Source of the DNA: Kaistella solincola
GTDB lineage: Bacteria > Bacteroidota > Bacteroidia > Flavobacteriales > Weeksellaceae
Reading direction: 5' to 3'
Assembly: GCF_000812875.1 (NCBI RefSeq)
Contig: NZ_JSYK01000003.1
Span: forward strand, 868,001 to 932,000
Length of the DNA stretch: 64,000 nt
Shown here: positions 51,914 to 60,235 of the stretch, one piece after another
How the letters are laid out: every line of letters starts with the position of its first letter
Position numbering within the stretch: the stretch's first letter is position 1
Notes under the pieces: model-generated
Databases searched by the model: none
What the model was told of the DNA's origin: nothing
What the model saw: the letters and a program-made list of their open reading frames with translations, nothing else
Made by a program: the position numbers and the translations under genes

Positions 51914-51948
51914 GCAAAAATTTGCCGTTAAAAGGCGATATTTTTAGA
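51914..51948. repeat. Palindromic repeat copy overlapping the ndk stop
   Basis: CAAAAATTTGCCG TTAAAA GGCGATATTTTTAG. Good match to the window-wide element. Confidence 0.65.
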
Positions 51949-52363
51949 AAATTTCTTTTCCAGCAAAATGGAAACTTGCTTCGATTAAAGCGTTTTCATC
52001 GGAATCCGAACCGTGAACAGCGTTTTCACCAATGCTTCTTGCAAACATTTTACGGATAGTACCTTCTGCAGCTTCCGCAGGGTTTGTAGCGCCGATTAAA
52101 GTTCTGAAATCTTCAACAGCGTTATCTTTTTCCAAAACAGCTGCAACGATCGGTCCTGAACTCATGAATTCGACCAATTCTCCGTAAAACGGTCTTTCAG
52201 CGTGAACTTCGTAGAATTTTTTCGCATCGGCAACGGTAAGTTGGGTTAATTTTAAAGCGTTGATTTTGAAACCTGCTTCAGCAATTTTCCCTAAAATAGC
52301 ACCAATGTGACCATCTGCAACCGCATCTGGCTTAATCATGGTGAATGTAATTTTATGTGACAT
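51944..52363 (-). CDS. ndk: Nucleoside diphosphate kinase
   Basis: 139 residues; transfers the gamma phosphate between NTPs and NDPs. Marks: [51 protein letters not shown], and the phospho-His in [12 protein letters not shown]. Start set at ATG 52363 because a TAnnTTTG box (TAATTTTG at 52385-52392, minus strand) overlaps the longer frame that begins at 52387. Single gene; a palindromic repeat copy covers its stop. Confidence 0.98.
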   Translation of the reverse strand: MSHKITFTMIKPDAVADGHIGAILGKIAEAGFKINALKLTQLTVADAKKFYEVHAERPFYGELVEFMSSGPIVAAVLEKDNAVEDFRTLIGATNPAEAAEGTIRKMFARSIGENAVHGSDSDENALIEASFHFAGKEIF

Positions 52364-52384
52364 ATCTCTTGTTGTATTTGGCTG

Positions 52385-52392
52385 CAAAATTA
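52385..52392 (-). promoter_or_regulatory. -7 promoter box of ndk
   Basis: TAATTTTG on the minus strand, 21 bases before the ATG at 52363. It decides the start. Confidence 0.65.
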
Positions 52393-52445
52393 CAAAAACT
52401 TTTAGAATACTGCGCGGAAAATCTCATCAATGCTCGGAAAATCCT

Positions 52446-52462
52446 TTGGCACGAAACTTGTA
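52446..52462 (+). promoter_or_regulatory. Near-consensus sigma-54 (-24/-12) promoter
   Basis: TTGGCACG AAAC TTGTA: the -24 half is perfect (TTGGCACG) and the -12 half is TTGT where TTGC is usual, with the canonical 12-base step between GG and G of the -12 element. It points to the plus strand, where no gene starts, but a terminator lies 55 bases downstream. Confidence 0.5.
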
Positions 52463-52472
52463 AATTTTACCA

Positions 52473-52540
52473 CGATTCTCATGTTTAATTTGAGTTTTCA
52501 TGGTTATTAGTTTTTACCCAGCCTTGGCTGGGTTTTTTTA
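52473..52540 (+). ncRNA. Candidate short sigma-54-dependent transcript, with a 9-codon ORF
   Basis: Start about 12 bases after the -12 element, end at the terminator ACCCAGCC TT GGCTGGGT plus T6 (52517-52540), giving an RNA of about 65 bases. It holds ATG at 52481 and a stop TAG at 52508-52510 (MFNLSFHGY), seven bases before the terminator stem. The neighbours on both sides are on the minus strand and face away from using this terminator, so an independent plus-strand RNA is likely. No homology known to me. Confidence 0.45.
52517..52540 (+). terminator. Strong plus-strand terminator between ndk and rsgA
   Basis: Perfect 8-base GC-rich arms ACCCAGCC and GGCTGGGT with a TT loop, then T6. The T tract is on the plus strand only, though both flanking genes are on the minus strand; it overlaps the rsgA stop by a few bases. 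Confidence 0.88.
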
Positions 52541-53464
52541 TATCACGTTATTTTCGTCGGCTTCTTCCATAATTTTCACGTACGTGGAATATCTGCTTTC
52601 CTGAATTTTTCCCTTTTCTACGGCAGTTAATACCGCACATTTCGGTTCATTCAGATGCATGCAGTTGTGGAATTTACACTCTCTGCCAATTGCAAAAATT
52701 TCAGGAAAATAATGCTGAATTTCTTCCTTTTCCACATCGATCATCGCAAATTCACGCACGCCCGGCGTATCGATAACACTTCCGCCGAAAGTCCAGAAAT
52801 GCATCTGCGCAAAAGTCGTGGTGTGTTTTCCTTTTAAATGAGTTTCGGAAATTTCGGATGTTTTCAGATTTAAATCCGGCTGTAAAGCATTCACCAAAGT
52901 TGATTTTCCACTTCCGGAATGACCGAAAAAAACCGATACTTTATCTTTAATTGTTTGTTTTAAAACTTCTAAATTCAGTTGCGAATAAGAGGAAATTTCC
53001 AGAGAATCGTAACCAATTTCGTTATAAATTTCAGCGATAAAACGTGTTAATTCTTTTTCCTCGTCGGAAAGAACATCCATTTTATTGAACAAAATCAGCG
53101 GTGTGATGTTGTACGCTTCACAGCAAACCAAAAAACGGTCGAGAAAACCAAGTGAAGTTTCGGGATGTTTTAAGGTGAAAATAAAGCACGCCAAGTCGAT
53201 ATTTGAAGCAATGATATGCGCTTCTTTCGAAAGGTTTACGGATTTCCGGATGAGGTAATTTTTCCGCGCATCAATTTTAGTTATCCAGGCAACGTCATCC
53301 TGCTCCAAAGAAAATTCCACATGATCACCCACAGCCAAGGGATTGGTTAAACGCGTTTTTATCAGCTTAAATTTTCCGCGGATGCGGGCCTCAAAAAACC
53401 TACCCGATTCTGCTTCTAAAACCTGGTACCAGCTTCCGGTGGATTTTGTGATAAGTCCCTTCAA
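52538..53464 (-). CDS. rsgA: Ribosome small-subunit maturation GTPase RsgA
   Basis: 308 residues; circularly permuted GTPase (YjeQ/RsgA) that checks late 30S assembly. N-terminal OB fold (TGSWYQVLEAESGRFFEARI), then G4 (LILFNKMD), G5 (ISSYS), G1 (FGHSGSGKSTLVNAL), G2 (HTTTFAQMHF), G3 (VIDTPGVREFA) in permuted order, and a C-terminal zinc module (ECKFHNCMHLNEPKCAV, C-x-x-x-x-C-x-H-x5-C). All elements intact. Fourteen bases after the DAHP synthase gene, probably in one transcript. Confidence 0.97.
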   Translation of the reverse strand: MKGLITKSTGSWYQVLEAESGRFFEARIRGKFKLIKTRLTNPLAVGDHVEFSLEQDDVAWITKIDARKNYLIRKSVNLSKEAHIIASNIDLACFIFTLKHPETSLGFLDRFLVCCEAYNITPLILFNKMDVLSDEEKELTRFIAEIYNEIGYDSLEISSYSQLNLEVLKQTIKDKVSVFFGHSGSGKSTLVNALQPDLNLKTSEISETHLKGKHTTTFAQMHFWTFGGSVIDTPGVREFAMIDVEKEEIQHYFPEIFAIGRECKFHNCMHLNEPKCAVLTAVEKGKIQESRYSTYVKIMEEADENNVI

Positions 53465-53478
53465 TGCGAATTTTTATT

Positions 53479-54546
53479 TTAAATACTGTTTTGAACCTCG
53501 ATGGATTCTTCGTGAATTGCCTTGAAAACCTTTTCAATGAATTCTGCGGACATGCCGGATTCATCAGCTTTTTGGTTTGCGTATTCAGTAATGACTTTCC
53601 ATCTTTCCGGCTGAAAAATGGCAATATTATTCTCTTTTTTTAGATTTCCGATTTTTTCGGAAATCTTCATTCTTTGACCCAAAAGTTCAATCAGCTGAAA
53701 ATCCAAATCCGAAATCAAAGTACGGTGACGGCCCATTTCGCCTTCAAAAGCAGATATATCGGAAGTTCGGAGTTGTAAATTTCCTACCAATTCTGCTAAA
53801 ACTTCCGGCGTAATCTGCTGCGAAGCGTCGCTCCATGCTTCATCAGGATTGCGGTGCGTTTCAATCATCATTCCTTCATAACCCACATTCAGCGCTTCCT
53901 GCGCAACACCAGCTAAACCCGTGCGGTTGCCACAAATATGCGACGGATCCACAATTACCGGAATATTTGGAAATTGGTTTTTAAAATCCAAAGCGATTTG
54001 CCAGTTAGGCACGTTACGGTATTTCGTTTTCTGATACGTAGAAAAACCGCGGTGAATTACTCCTAAATTGGTGATATTCTGACCTAATAATCTCTCCAGT
54101 GCGCCCACCCACAAAGCTAAATCAGGATTTACGGGATTTTTAACCAAAACCGGTTTGTTGGTACCTTTTAAAGCTTCAGCAATTTCCTGAACGGTGAACG
54201 GATTAACGGTGGAACGCGCGCCAATCCAAAGAATATCCACATCAGCTTCCAAAGCCGCAGCAACGTGATGCGCATTCGCAACTTCGGTGGCAGTTTTAAA
54301 ACCGTATTCCTCTTTTACTTTTTTTAACCAGTTCAAACCAATTACGCCTACCCCTTCAAATCCGTTTGGTTTCGTTCGTGGCTTCCAGATTCCGGCACGG
54401 AAAATAGGAACCGGCGCGCCGGATTCTTTAATTCTTTTCGCCGTTTCCAGCATTTGTTTTTCGCTTTCAGCACTACACGGGCCAGCTATAATCAAGGGTT
54501 TCGGAAATTCATCCACCCAGGTATTTTTTAAATCTTGTAAATTCAT
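53479..54546 (-). CDS. Bifunctional DAHP synthase / chorismate mutase (type II)
   Basis: 355 residues. The N-terminal DAHP synthase domain (about 1-260, class I beta/KDOP-like: PLIIAGPCSAESEKQM, IFRAGIWKPRTKPNGFEG, LWIGARSTVNPFTVQEI, VLVKNPVNPDLALWVGAL, VIVDPSHICGNR, MIETHRNPDEAWSDASQQ) starts aromatic amino acid synthesis; the C-terminal AroQ-type chorismate mutase (about 268-355: MGRHRTLISDLDFQLIELLGQRMKISEKIG) sits on the branch to Phe/Tyr and serves as an allosteric module. This fusion order (DAHPS-CM) is typical of Bacteroidota. Upstream of rsgA; 24 bases after dnaX. Confidence 0.95.
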   Translation of the reverse strand: MNLQDLKNTWVDEFPKPLIIAGPCSAESEKQMLETAKRIKESGAPVPIFRAGIWKPRTKPNGFEGVGVIGLNWLKKVKEEYGFKTATEVANAHHVAAALEADVDILWIGARSTVNPFTVQEIAEALKGTNKPVLVKNPVNPDLALWVGALERLLGQNITNLGVIHRGFSTYQKTKYRNVPNWQIALDFKNQFPNIPVIVDPSHICGNRTGLAGVAQEALNVGYEGMMIETHRNPDEAWSDASQQITPEVLAELVGNLQLRTSDISAFEGEMGRHRTLISDLDFQLIELLGQRMKISEKIGNLKKENNIAIFQPERWKVITEYANQKADESGMSAEFIEKVFKAIHEESIEVQNSI

Positions 54547-54570
54547 CTTTGAAATTGGGAAATGGGTACT

Positions 54571-55212
54571 TTAATTAAAATCCAGTTTAAAAAGATCGTC
54601 TAAATCTTTTAAAACCGGGTTAATTTCCGCAAATTTATTGAAAATCTTTCGTTTCGTGATGATTTCTTTTTTCATCGTAACGTCCAACTGATATTCTATT
54701 GAAATATTGAAGTGGTTAACTTTCCGCATAAAATGGTTAAAAAACTCCACACGGATTTTTTCAAACTCGCTTTTTGCAGATTCCGAAGGATACGTAATCA
54801 GCACAATATCTTCGCTTTTTTTATGGAAAGAAAAGGAGCTGATGGCGTTGTAAATAATGATGTCGCGTTGTTGTAATTCTTCCAGAAACTTTTGCCATTC
54901 AGTTTGCAAATCTGTTTCGCTGAAATGCTGGCTTGGTAAAACTTTTTTCGCTTCGGCGTTAAAAATTTCCGGCTGTTCGTCGGTTTTTTCCAGCGCTGCG
55001 CTGATGCTGAATTTCGAAGCTTTTTTTTGAATTCCAGTTGGAGCAGAAGTTTTTTCGAAAGTTTTCGGAACTTCTACGTGATTTTCTGTTGGATTTTTTA
55101 CCGGCTTTTCTGCTATTTTTTGTTCAATTTCTGTTTGAACATATTTAAGAAAAGGTGCTAAAATCAGGAATTTTTTTTTTTGGAATCTTGCTGATTTGCA
55201 GTGAGTGAGCAC
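54571..55212 (-). CDS. dnaX: dnaX tau extension, joined to dnaX by -1 slippage at an A11 run
   Basis: Open frame continuing DnaX after a -1 shift (or one extra A) at the A11 run on the minus strand (55171-55181). There is no convincing own start: the frame begins inside dnaX and its first residues come from out-of-frame dnaX bases. After the slip it reads KFLILAPFLKYVQTEIEQKI, a Pro/Glu/Lys linker (VPKTFEKTSAPTGIQKKAS) and a C-terminal domain with LQTEWQKFLEELQQRD and ISIEYQLDV, matching in position the tau domain that contacts the polymerase. The joined protein would be 559 residues, a normal tau length. Confidence 0.75.
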   Translation of the reverse strand: MLTHCKSARFQKKKFLILAPFLKYVQTEIEQKIAEKPVKNPTENHVEVPKTFEKTSAPTGIQKKASKFSISAALEKTDEQPEIFNAEAKKVLPSQHFSETDLQTEWQKFLEELQQRDIIIYNAISSFSFHKKSEDIVLITYPSESAKSEFEKIRVEFFNHFMRKVNHFNISIEYQLDVTMKKEIITKRKIFNKFAEINPVLKDLDDLFKLDFN

Positions 55213-56249
55213 AATTGCATTAAAGCAATTTCTACCGTTAAACGCGGGTTTTTTGAGTTTTTATAATTGATGTCGGCGTGATTACAAATTTCCACCGCAT
55301 CCACCAACTGTTGCGAAGACCATTTTCTGCTTTGCTCGGTGAACCTCTGTTTGGTTTTTTCTCCAACTTCAATTAAATCCACAGTTTGCGGTTGTTGCGC
55401 CATCATCAGATCACGGAAATGATTCCCTAAACCGGCAATAAAAATATGTGGATTAAAACCTTTTTTAATGATTTCGTTCAGCGCAAGCAAAGATTCAGCA
55501 ATTTTGTTTTCGTGCGCAAGATCTACAATATTCAAATATTGCTCGTAATCAAGAACATTTAAAACTTCTGCAGCTTTTGCTAAAGTGATGTTTTTCTGGG
55601 AAAAAGTTGAAAGCCGGTCGAAAATTGAAAGCGCATCGCGAAGAGCACCGTCAGCTTTTTGCGCAATCAGATACAGTGCGTCGTCTTCGTAATTTATTCC
55701 CTCCTGTTCGGCTATTTTTTTTAAATGTAGCTGAATGTCTTCAATCGTAATTCTTTTAAAATCAAAAATCTGACATCGCGATAAAATCGTGGGAATAATT
55801 TTATGTTTTTCCGTGGTCGCTAAAATGAAAATCGCGTGCGCCGGCGGTTCTTCCAAAGTTTTCAAAAACGCATTGAAAGCGGCTGATGAAAGCATGTGAA
55901 CCTCATCAATAATATAAATTTTATATTTCCCCACCTGCGGACCGAAACGCACCTGATCGGTAAGTTCGCGGATGTTGTCCACTGAATTGTTGGAAGCGGC
56001 ATCTAATTCAAAAATATTGTAAGCAAAACCATCTTCGGAAGTTGAACCGTCGCGCTCATTTATTTTTCTTGCTAAAATTCGTGCGCAGGTGGTTTTTCCA
56101 ACGCCGCGTGGACCGCAGAAAAGTAAGGCCTGCGCCAAATGGTTCGAAGTGATGGCATGTTCTAAAGTTTCTGTTATATGCGCCTGCCCCACAACAGTAT
56201 CAAACTCTTGCGGACGGTATTTGCGGGCAGAAACTACGAAATTTTCCAT
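55164..56249 (-). CDS. dnaX: DNA polymerase III gamma subunit (zero-frame product of dnaX)
   Basis: Clamp-loader ATPase, 361 residues in zero frame. Walker A GPRGVGKTT (Lys52), YIIDEVHMLSSAAFNAFLKTLEEPP, sensor LATTEKHKIIPTILSRCQIF with the arginine finger region, then the collar domain to about 350. The four zinc cysteines of the E. coli protein are absent. It ends QQDSKKKNS right after the A11 run, so zero frame makes a gamma-like protein and a -1 slip makes tau. Start ATG 56249, not 56267: a TAnnTTTG box (56255-56262) lies in between and leaves a nearly leaderless mRNA. First gene of the dnaX-aroG-type-rsgA group. Confidence 0.93.
   Translation of the reverse strand: MENFVVSARKYRPQEFDTVVGQAHITETLEHAITSNHLAQALLFCGPRGVGKTTCARILARKINERDGSTSEDGFAYNIFELDAASNNSVDNIRELTDQVRFGPQVGKYKIYIIDEVHMLSSAAFNAFLKTLEEPPAHAIFILATTEKHKIIPTILSRCQIFDFKRITIEDIQLHLKKIAEQEGINYEDDALYLIAQKADGALRDALSIFDRLSTFSQKNITLAKAAEVLNVLDYEQYLNIVDLAHENKIAESLLALNEIIKKGFNPHIFIAGLGNHFRDLMMAQQPQTVDLIEVGEKTKQRFTEQSRKWSSQQLVDAVEICNHADINYKNSKNPRLTVEIALMQLCSLTANQQDSKKKNS
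55171..55181 (-). promoter_or_regulatory. dnaX: A11 slippage site in dnaX
   Basis: Eleven A on the minus strand, TCC AAA AAA AAA AAT in zero frame, followed two codons later by the stop TGA. The -1 frame continues for 200 codons as the tau domain. Either RNA polymerase adds or drops an A, or ribosomes shift on A-AAA-AAA. Confidence 0.7.
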
Positions 56250-56254
56250 GGGGT

Positions 56255-56262
56255 CAAAAATA
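56255..56262 (-). promoter_or_regulatory. -7 promoter box of dnaX, 5 bases before the ATG
   Basis: TATTTTTG on the minus strand ends 5 bases before the ATG at 56249, so the mRNA would begin at or next to the start codon. Confidence 0.6.
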
Positions 56263-56319
56263 GACAAATAAATGAGAAATAAAAAATTGTACTGCTAATT
56301 ATTAAGCAGCAAAAAGGAG

Positions 56320-56351
56320 AAAAAACATCAAAATAGCGGCAAATAAATTCC
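56320..56351. repeat. Palindromic repeat copy between dnaX and cphA
   Basis: A-run CATC AAAATA GCGGCAAATAAATT. Only the right arm is well kept. Confidence 0.45.
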
Positions 56352-56355
56352 AAGA

Positions 56356-56386
56356 AAAACTCCCGAAAAAATTCCGGGAGTTTTGG
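56356..56386 (-). terminator. Terminator of cphA
   Basis: AAAACTCCCG and CGGGAGTTTT arms with a loop of eight A/T and flanking A/T tracts, 20 bases after the stop on the minus strand. Confidence 0.9.
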
Positions 56387-56404
56387 CATTTTTTTCTGAA
56401 ATTC

Positions 56405-59026
56405 CTACCCTTCTTCAAGAAGTTCGCGGTTTTGATATTCCTGAACCAAATCAATCGCATTGGTCACTACATCGCTTAATGCGGTGATGAAAGTTCCTTC
56501 TTCCGCCATGCTCATTGCATGTTTCAGTGCTTCTATTTCTTTCGGAATGATTTCATAACTCACGTTTTTTCCGGCTTGCTGCATTCCGGTGATGATGAGT
56601 TCGTTTATTTCATCTTCAGTGCGGCCGCGCAAATGTTTTTCGTTGCGGATGATGATATAATCGAACATTCTACCGGCGATTTTTCCGCATTGGCGAATGT
56701 CTTCATCTCGTCGGTCGCCAACACCGGAAATAATTCCGATTTTTTTCGTGGCTTCTACGTTTTTCAGATATTCTTCAATTGCTTCGTACCCCGCTGGATT
56801 GTGCGCGAAATCAATAAGCACCTGGAATTTTTTAAATTTAAATATATTCAGCCTTCCTGGAGTAAGCGCGGGACTTGGTATAAATGTCCGAAGTGAATTC
56901 GCGATATCGTCAATAGCAAAACCGTGTAGATATGCGGATAAACTTGCAGCAAGGACGTTCGCGATCATGAACTTCGCTTTAGCTTCCATCGTAATCGGAA
57001 CGTGTGTCGCTTTGATGATCCGGATTTTCCAATCGCCTTTTTTAATGGTGATAAAACCTTCTTCATAAACACAGGAAATTTTGCCTTCTTTGGCGTATTT
57101 TTTCATGTGCGGATTTTCTTCATCCAAACTGAAAAGTGCCACTCGGGATTCCAGTTCCGGCATCAAACGCATCGAATATTCGTCGTCGGCATTCATTACG
57201 CTCCAACCATCTTTTTTCACGGAATCCATCACCACACGTTTAACTTTGGTCAAATCGCGTAGATTGTGAATATCATTCATTCCCAAATGATCTTCTTTAA
57301 TATTGGTCAAAACGCCAATATCACACGATTTAAAGCCCAGACCGGATCGTAAAATTCCGCCGCGCGCTGTTTCTAAAACTGCAAATTCTACGGTTGGATC
57401 TTTCAGCACAAATTCTGCAGAAATCGGTCCGGTCGTATCGCCTTTTGTAAGCATCACGTTCTGGATATAAATTCCGTCTGATGTCGTAAAGCCAACACGG
57501 TAACCGTTATTTTTTACGATGTGCGCAATTAATCTGGTGGTCGTTGTTTTTCCGTTGGTTCCGGTAACAGCGATAATTGGGATTTTAGCTGGTTTTCCGG
57601 GTGGATAAAGCATGTCAACAACAGGCGCAGCGACATTTCGTGGCAAACCTTCGCTGGGCGCCAAATGCATTCTAAATCCTGGTGCAGCATTCACTTCTAA
57701 AATTGCTCCGCCGCTTTCTTTCAGCGGTTGTGTAAGGTTTTCTGCCATGATATCGATTCCGCAAACATCGAGACCGATTATTCGGGAAACACGTTCTGCC
57801 ATGGTGACATTTTCCGGGTGAACCATGTCCGTAACATCTATTGAAGTTCCGCCGGTGGAAAGATTTGCTGTAGATTTCAGATAAACAATTTCACCGTTTT
57901 TTGGAACAGATTCCAAAGTATAATGCAGTTTTTCCAGCAGCTCGTTGGTGTCTTTATCGACGGTAATTTCAGTTAGAACTTTTTCGTGACCGTAGCCGCG
58001 AAGCGGATTAAGATTTTCCTTGTCGATCAATTCCTGGATGTCGAGTTTTCCATCGCCTATAACATGTGCCGGTACGCGACGCGCCGCCGCAACCATTCTA
58101 TGGTTTATGACTAAAATGCGGAAATCATAACCCGTGATATAACGTTCTACAATTACATTTTGTGAAAAATTCTGCGCATGCTGGAGACCAATTAAAGCAG
58201 TTTCGAAGTCATTAACGTTAATTGACGAACCTTTGCCATGGTTTCCATCCAGCGGCTTTAAAACAATCGGATAACCAATTTTTTCAATAACGGTCCGTAA
58301 ACCTTCTTCGTCGGAAACCAAATCTCCCGACGGAACCGGAATTGCAGCCTGGTCCAGCATTCTTTTCGTCAGTTCTTTATTGCAGGCAATTTCCACCGCA
58401 ATGGAGCTGGTATTTCCGGTAATTGTAGCTTGAAATCTTTGCTGATTTACGCCATATCCGAGCTGAACAAGAGAATTCCTACCCAAACGAATCCATGGAA
58501 TTCTTCTGCTCACCGCTTCTTCCACAATACTTCCGGTTGATGGTCCCAAGCGGTGTCTTTCACGGATTTCTCTTAAATTCTGGATGCACGCATCAATGTC
58601 ATAATCAATATTTTCAATAAGACATCTTGCAATTTCTACGGATTGCTCTGCCGCGTACACGCCGGAATTTTCTTCGAGGTAACTGAAAACCACATTATAA
58701 ACGCCCGGAGTTTTCGTTTCTCTGGTTCGCCCAAAACCAGTATCCATGCCGGCAACGGTCTGAATTTCAAGCGCGATATGTTCGATCACGTGGCCCATCC
58801 ACGTTCCCATTTCTACGCGCTGAAAAAATCCACCTTCCACACCTTCGGAACAGCGATGCGTAATTAAGGACGGAATCAAACGTTCCAGTCGTTCACGAAA
58901 ACCCGGTATTTTATTGGTTGGTAAATGTTCTATTTCTTCTAAATCCAAACGCATCTGAATAAGATTTGGACGCCTGATGCTCCAAATATTCGGACCGCGT
59001 AAAACTTGTATTTTTTCAATTTTCAT
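56405..59026 (-). CDS. cphA: Cyanophycin synthetase
   Basis: 873 residues; ATP-dependent polymerisation of Asp backbone with Arg side chains. N-terminal domain (MKIEKIQVLRGPNIWS start, LEIQTVAGMDTGFGRTRET), ATP-grasp domain at about 190-480 (RMLDQAAIPVPSGDLV, YPIVLKPLDGNHGKGSSINV, GAILEVNAAPGFRMHLAP), and a Mur ligase-like domain from about 485 (VTGTNGKTTTTRLIAHI, TNIKEDHLGMNDI, LIDFAHNPAGYEAIEEYL). Start at ATG 59026 follows from family sequence and from a TAnnTTTG box (TATCTTTG at 59074-59081) upstream; a frame extension to 59119 has no support. Divergent from cyanophycinase. Whether both active sites use Asp and Arg cannot be proved here. Confidence 0.96.
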   Translation of the reverse strand: MKIEKIQVLRGPNIWSIRRPNLIQMRLDLEEIEHLPTNKIPGFRERLERLIPSLITHRCSEGVEGGFFQRVEMGTWMGHVIEHIALEIQTVAGMDTGFGRTRETKTPGVYNVVFSYLEENSGVYAAEQSVEIARCLIENIDYDIDACIQNLREIRERHRLGPSTGSIVEEAVSRRIPWIRLGRNSLVQLGYGVNQQRFQATITGNTSSIAVEIACNKELTKRMLDQAAIPVPSGDLVSDEEGLRTVIEKIGYPIVLKPLDGNHGKGSSINVNDFETALIGLQHAQNFSQNVIVERYITGYDFRILVINHRMVAAARRVPAHVIGDGKLDIQELIDKENLNPLRGYGHEKVLTEITVDKDTNELLEKLHYTLESVPKNGEIVYLKSTANLSTGGTSIDVTDMVHPENVTMAERVSRIIGLDVCGIDIMAENLTQPLKESGGAILEVNAAPGFRMHLAPSEGLPRNVAAPVVDMLYPPGKPAKIPIIAVTGTNGKTTTTRLIAHIVKNNGYRVGFTTSDGIYIQNVMLTKGDTTGPISAEFVLKDPTVEFAVLETARGGILRSGLGFKSCDIGVLTNIKEDHLGMNDIHNLRDLTKVKRVVMDSVKKDGWSVMNADDEYSMRLMPELESRVALFSLDEENPHMKKYAKEGKISCVYEEGFITIKKGDWKIRIIKATHVPITMEAKAKFMIANVLAASLSAYLHGFAIDDIANSLRTFIPSPALTPGRLNIFKFKKFQVLIDFAHNPAGYEAIEEYLKNVEATKKIGIISGVGDRRDEDIRQCGKIAGRMFDYIIIRNEKHLRGRTEDEINELIITGMQQAGKNVSYEIIPKEIEALKHAMSMAEEGTFITALSDVVTNAIDLVQEYQNRELLEEG

Positions 59027-59073
59027 AGAGAATAACTGTCTTTTTTTTAATGCTTTTATGTTTTTTCTACAAT

Positions 59074-59081
59074 CAAAGATA
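59074..59081 (-). promoter_or_regulatory. -7 promoter box of cphA
   Basis: TATCTTTG on the minus strand, 47 bases before the ATG. It would leave a leader of about 40 bases. Confidence 0.6.
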
Positions 59082-59211
59082 ATAGAAAAGCATAATAAAT
59101 GGTTAAAAATTATTTTCAACGCTGGTTGAAAACCTTTTTTCGGAGCTAAAAAGGCTCATTTTCAGACGGAATCAACTCCGAAAAATTAACGGCAGAAATG
59201 GTATTTTTTTC

Positions 59212-59219
59212 TACATTTG
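59212..59219 (+). promoter_or_regulatory. -7 promoter box of cyanophycinase, 5 bases before the ATG
   Basis: TACATTTG ends 5 bases before ATG 59225; an upstream ATG at 59198 would lie before the transcription start, so it is rejected. Confidence 0.65.
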
Positions 59220-59224
59220 CAAAT

Positions 59225-60112
59225 ATGGAAGCAGTTGGAAAATTAATGATTATCGGTGGTGCAGTAAATAAAGGCAGCTTTTCGGAAACCGATTATGATC
59301 AAAATATAGAAAAAAACCTTAATTTCTTCGAACGCGGAATCCTCCGTAAAATCATCAACGAATCGCGGTTGAAAGAAGATTCCGTCATCGAGATTGTTAC
59401 CACCGCTTCACAGATTCCGCAAATCGTGGGACCCGAATACAAAAAAGCTTTTGAATTTCTAGGCGCTAAAAACGTAAATATTTTAGACATTACAACACGC
59501 GAACATGCAAACAGCGACGTCATTACAGATCGGGCAACTGCAGCGGACGTCGTAATGTTTACCGGTGGAGATCAGCTGCGCCTCACTTCTATTTTAGGTG
59601 GCAGCCGTTTTCACGATATTATTTTAATGAAATATCTAAAGGAAGATTTCATTTATGCCGGAACTTCTGCAGGTGCCGCAGCAGCTTCCGAAAATATGAT
59701 TTATCAGGGCTCCAGCGGTGAAGCTTTGCTAAAAGGTGAAATAAAAACCACCCAAGGTTTGGGTTTTATAGAAAACGTAATTGTGGATACGCATTTCGTG
59801 CAGCGCGGCAGAATTGGACGTTTGTTCCAGGCTGTGGTAAACAATCCGCGGACTTTGGGCATTGGTCTGGGTGAAGACACCGGTTTGTACATTTATAAAG
59901 ACAATATGACCGCGATTGGTTCCGGGCTTGTAATTTTGGTGGATGGCCGTTTTATTAAAGATACTAATTTGACTAACGTTGAGCTTGGCCAACCGATTTC
60001 AATAGACAATCTTGTGGTCCACGTATTATCGCAAAACGATTTTTATGATTTGAAGACCAAAGACCTTACAATCGTTAATTCTCAGTACAACCCAATTCCC
60101 CAGGTGAATTAA
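59225..60112 (+). CDS. cphB: Cyanophycinase
   Basis: 295 residues, S51 family serine exopeptidase that cuts cyanophycin to beta-Asp-Arg dipeptides. Marks: LMIIGGAVNKGSF, VIEIVTTASQIPQIVG, VMFTGGDQLRLTSIL, YAGTSAGAAAASENMI with the catalytic Ser, VIVDTHFVQRGRIGRLFQ, and LGIGLGEDTGLYI. No signal peptide, so intracellular, unlike secreted CphE-type enzymes. Start ATG 59225 set by the promoter box 5 bases upstream, giving a nearly leaderless mRNA. Divergent from cphA, two genes ahead of an isoaspartyl peptidase: the set forms a storage-polymer locus. Confidence 0.95.
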   Translation: MEAVGKLMIIGGAVNKGSFSETDYDQNIEKNLNFFERGILRKIINESRLKEDSVIEIVTTASQIPQIVGPEYKKAFEFLGAKNVNILDITTREHANSDVITDRATAADVVMFTGGDQLRLTSILGGSRFHDIILMKYLKEDFIYAGTSAGAAAASENMIYQGSSGEALLKGEIKTTQGLGFIENVIVDTHFVQRGRIGRLFQAVVNNPRTLGIGLGEDTGLYIYKDNMTAIGSGLVILVDGRFIKDTNLTNVELGQPISIDNLVVHVLSQNDFYDLKTKDLTIVNSQYNPIPQVN

Positions 60113-60143
60113 AGTAGAAGTTATTTTATCATTATTTAAATAT

Positions 60144-60172
60144 TAAACGAAATCGCAGTTTTCGTTTTTTTT
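60144..60172 (+). terminator. Terminator of cyanophycinase
   Basis: AAACGAAA TCGCAG TTTTCGTTT with T-run, 32 bases after the stop. Confidence 0.85.
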
Positions 60173-60235
60173 ATTGTTTTTATTCCAAGTTTTTTTTAAT
60201 TAAATGTAACTTTACTTTAACCAAAAACACTCATT

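Noticed and set aside
52387-52392. Upstream in-frame start for ndk at 52387
   Set aside because: It overlaps the -7 promoter box and adds residues not found in the family.
55164-55212. The 213-codon frame after dnaX as an independent gene
   Set aside because: Its start lies inside dnaX with no promoter or family N-terminus, and its content is the missing tau domain; slippage or an indel explains it better.
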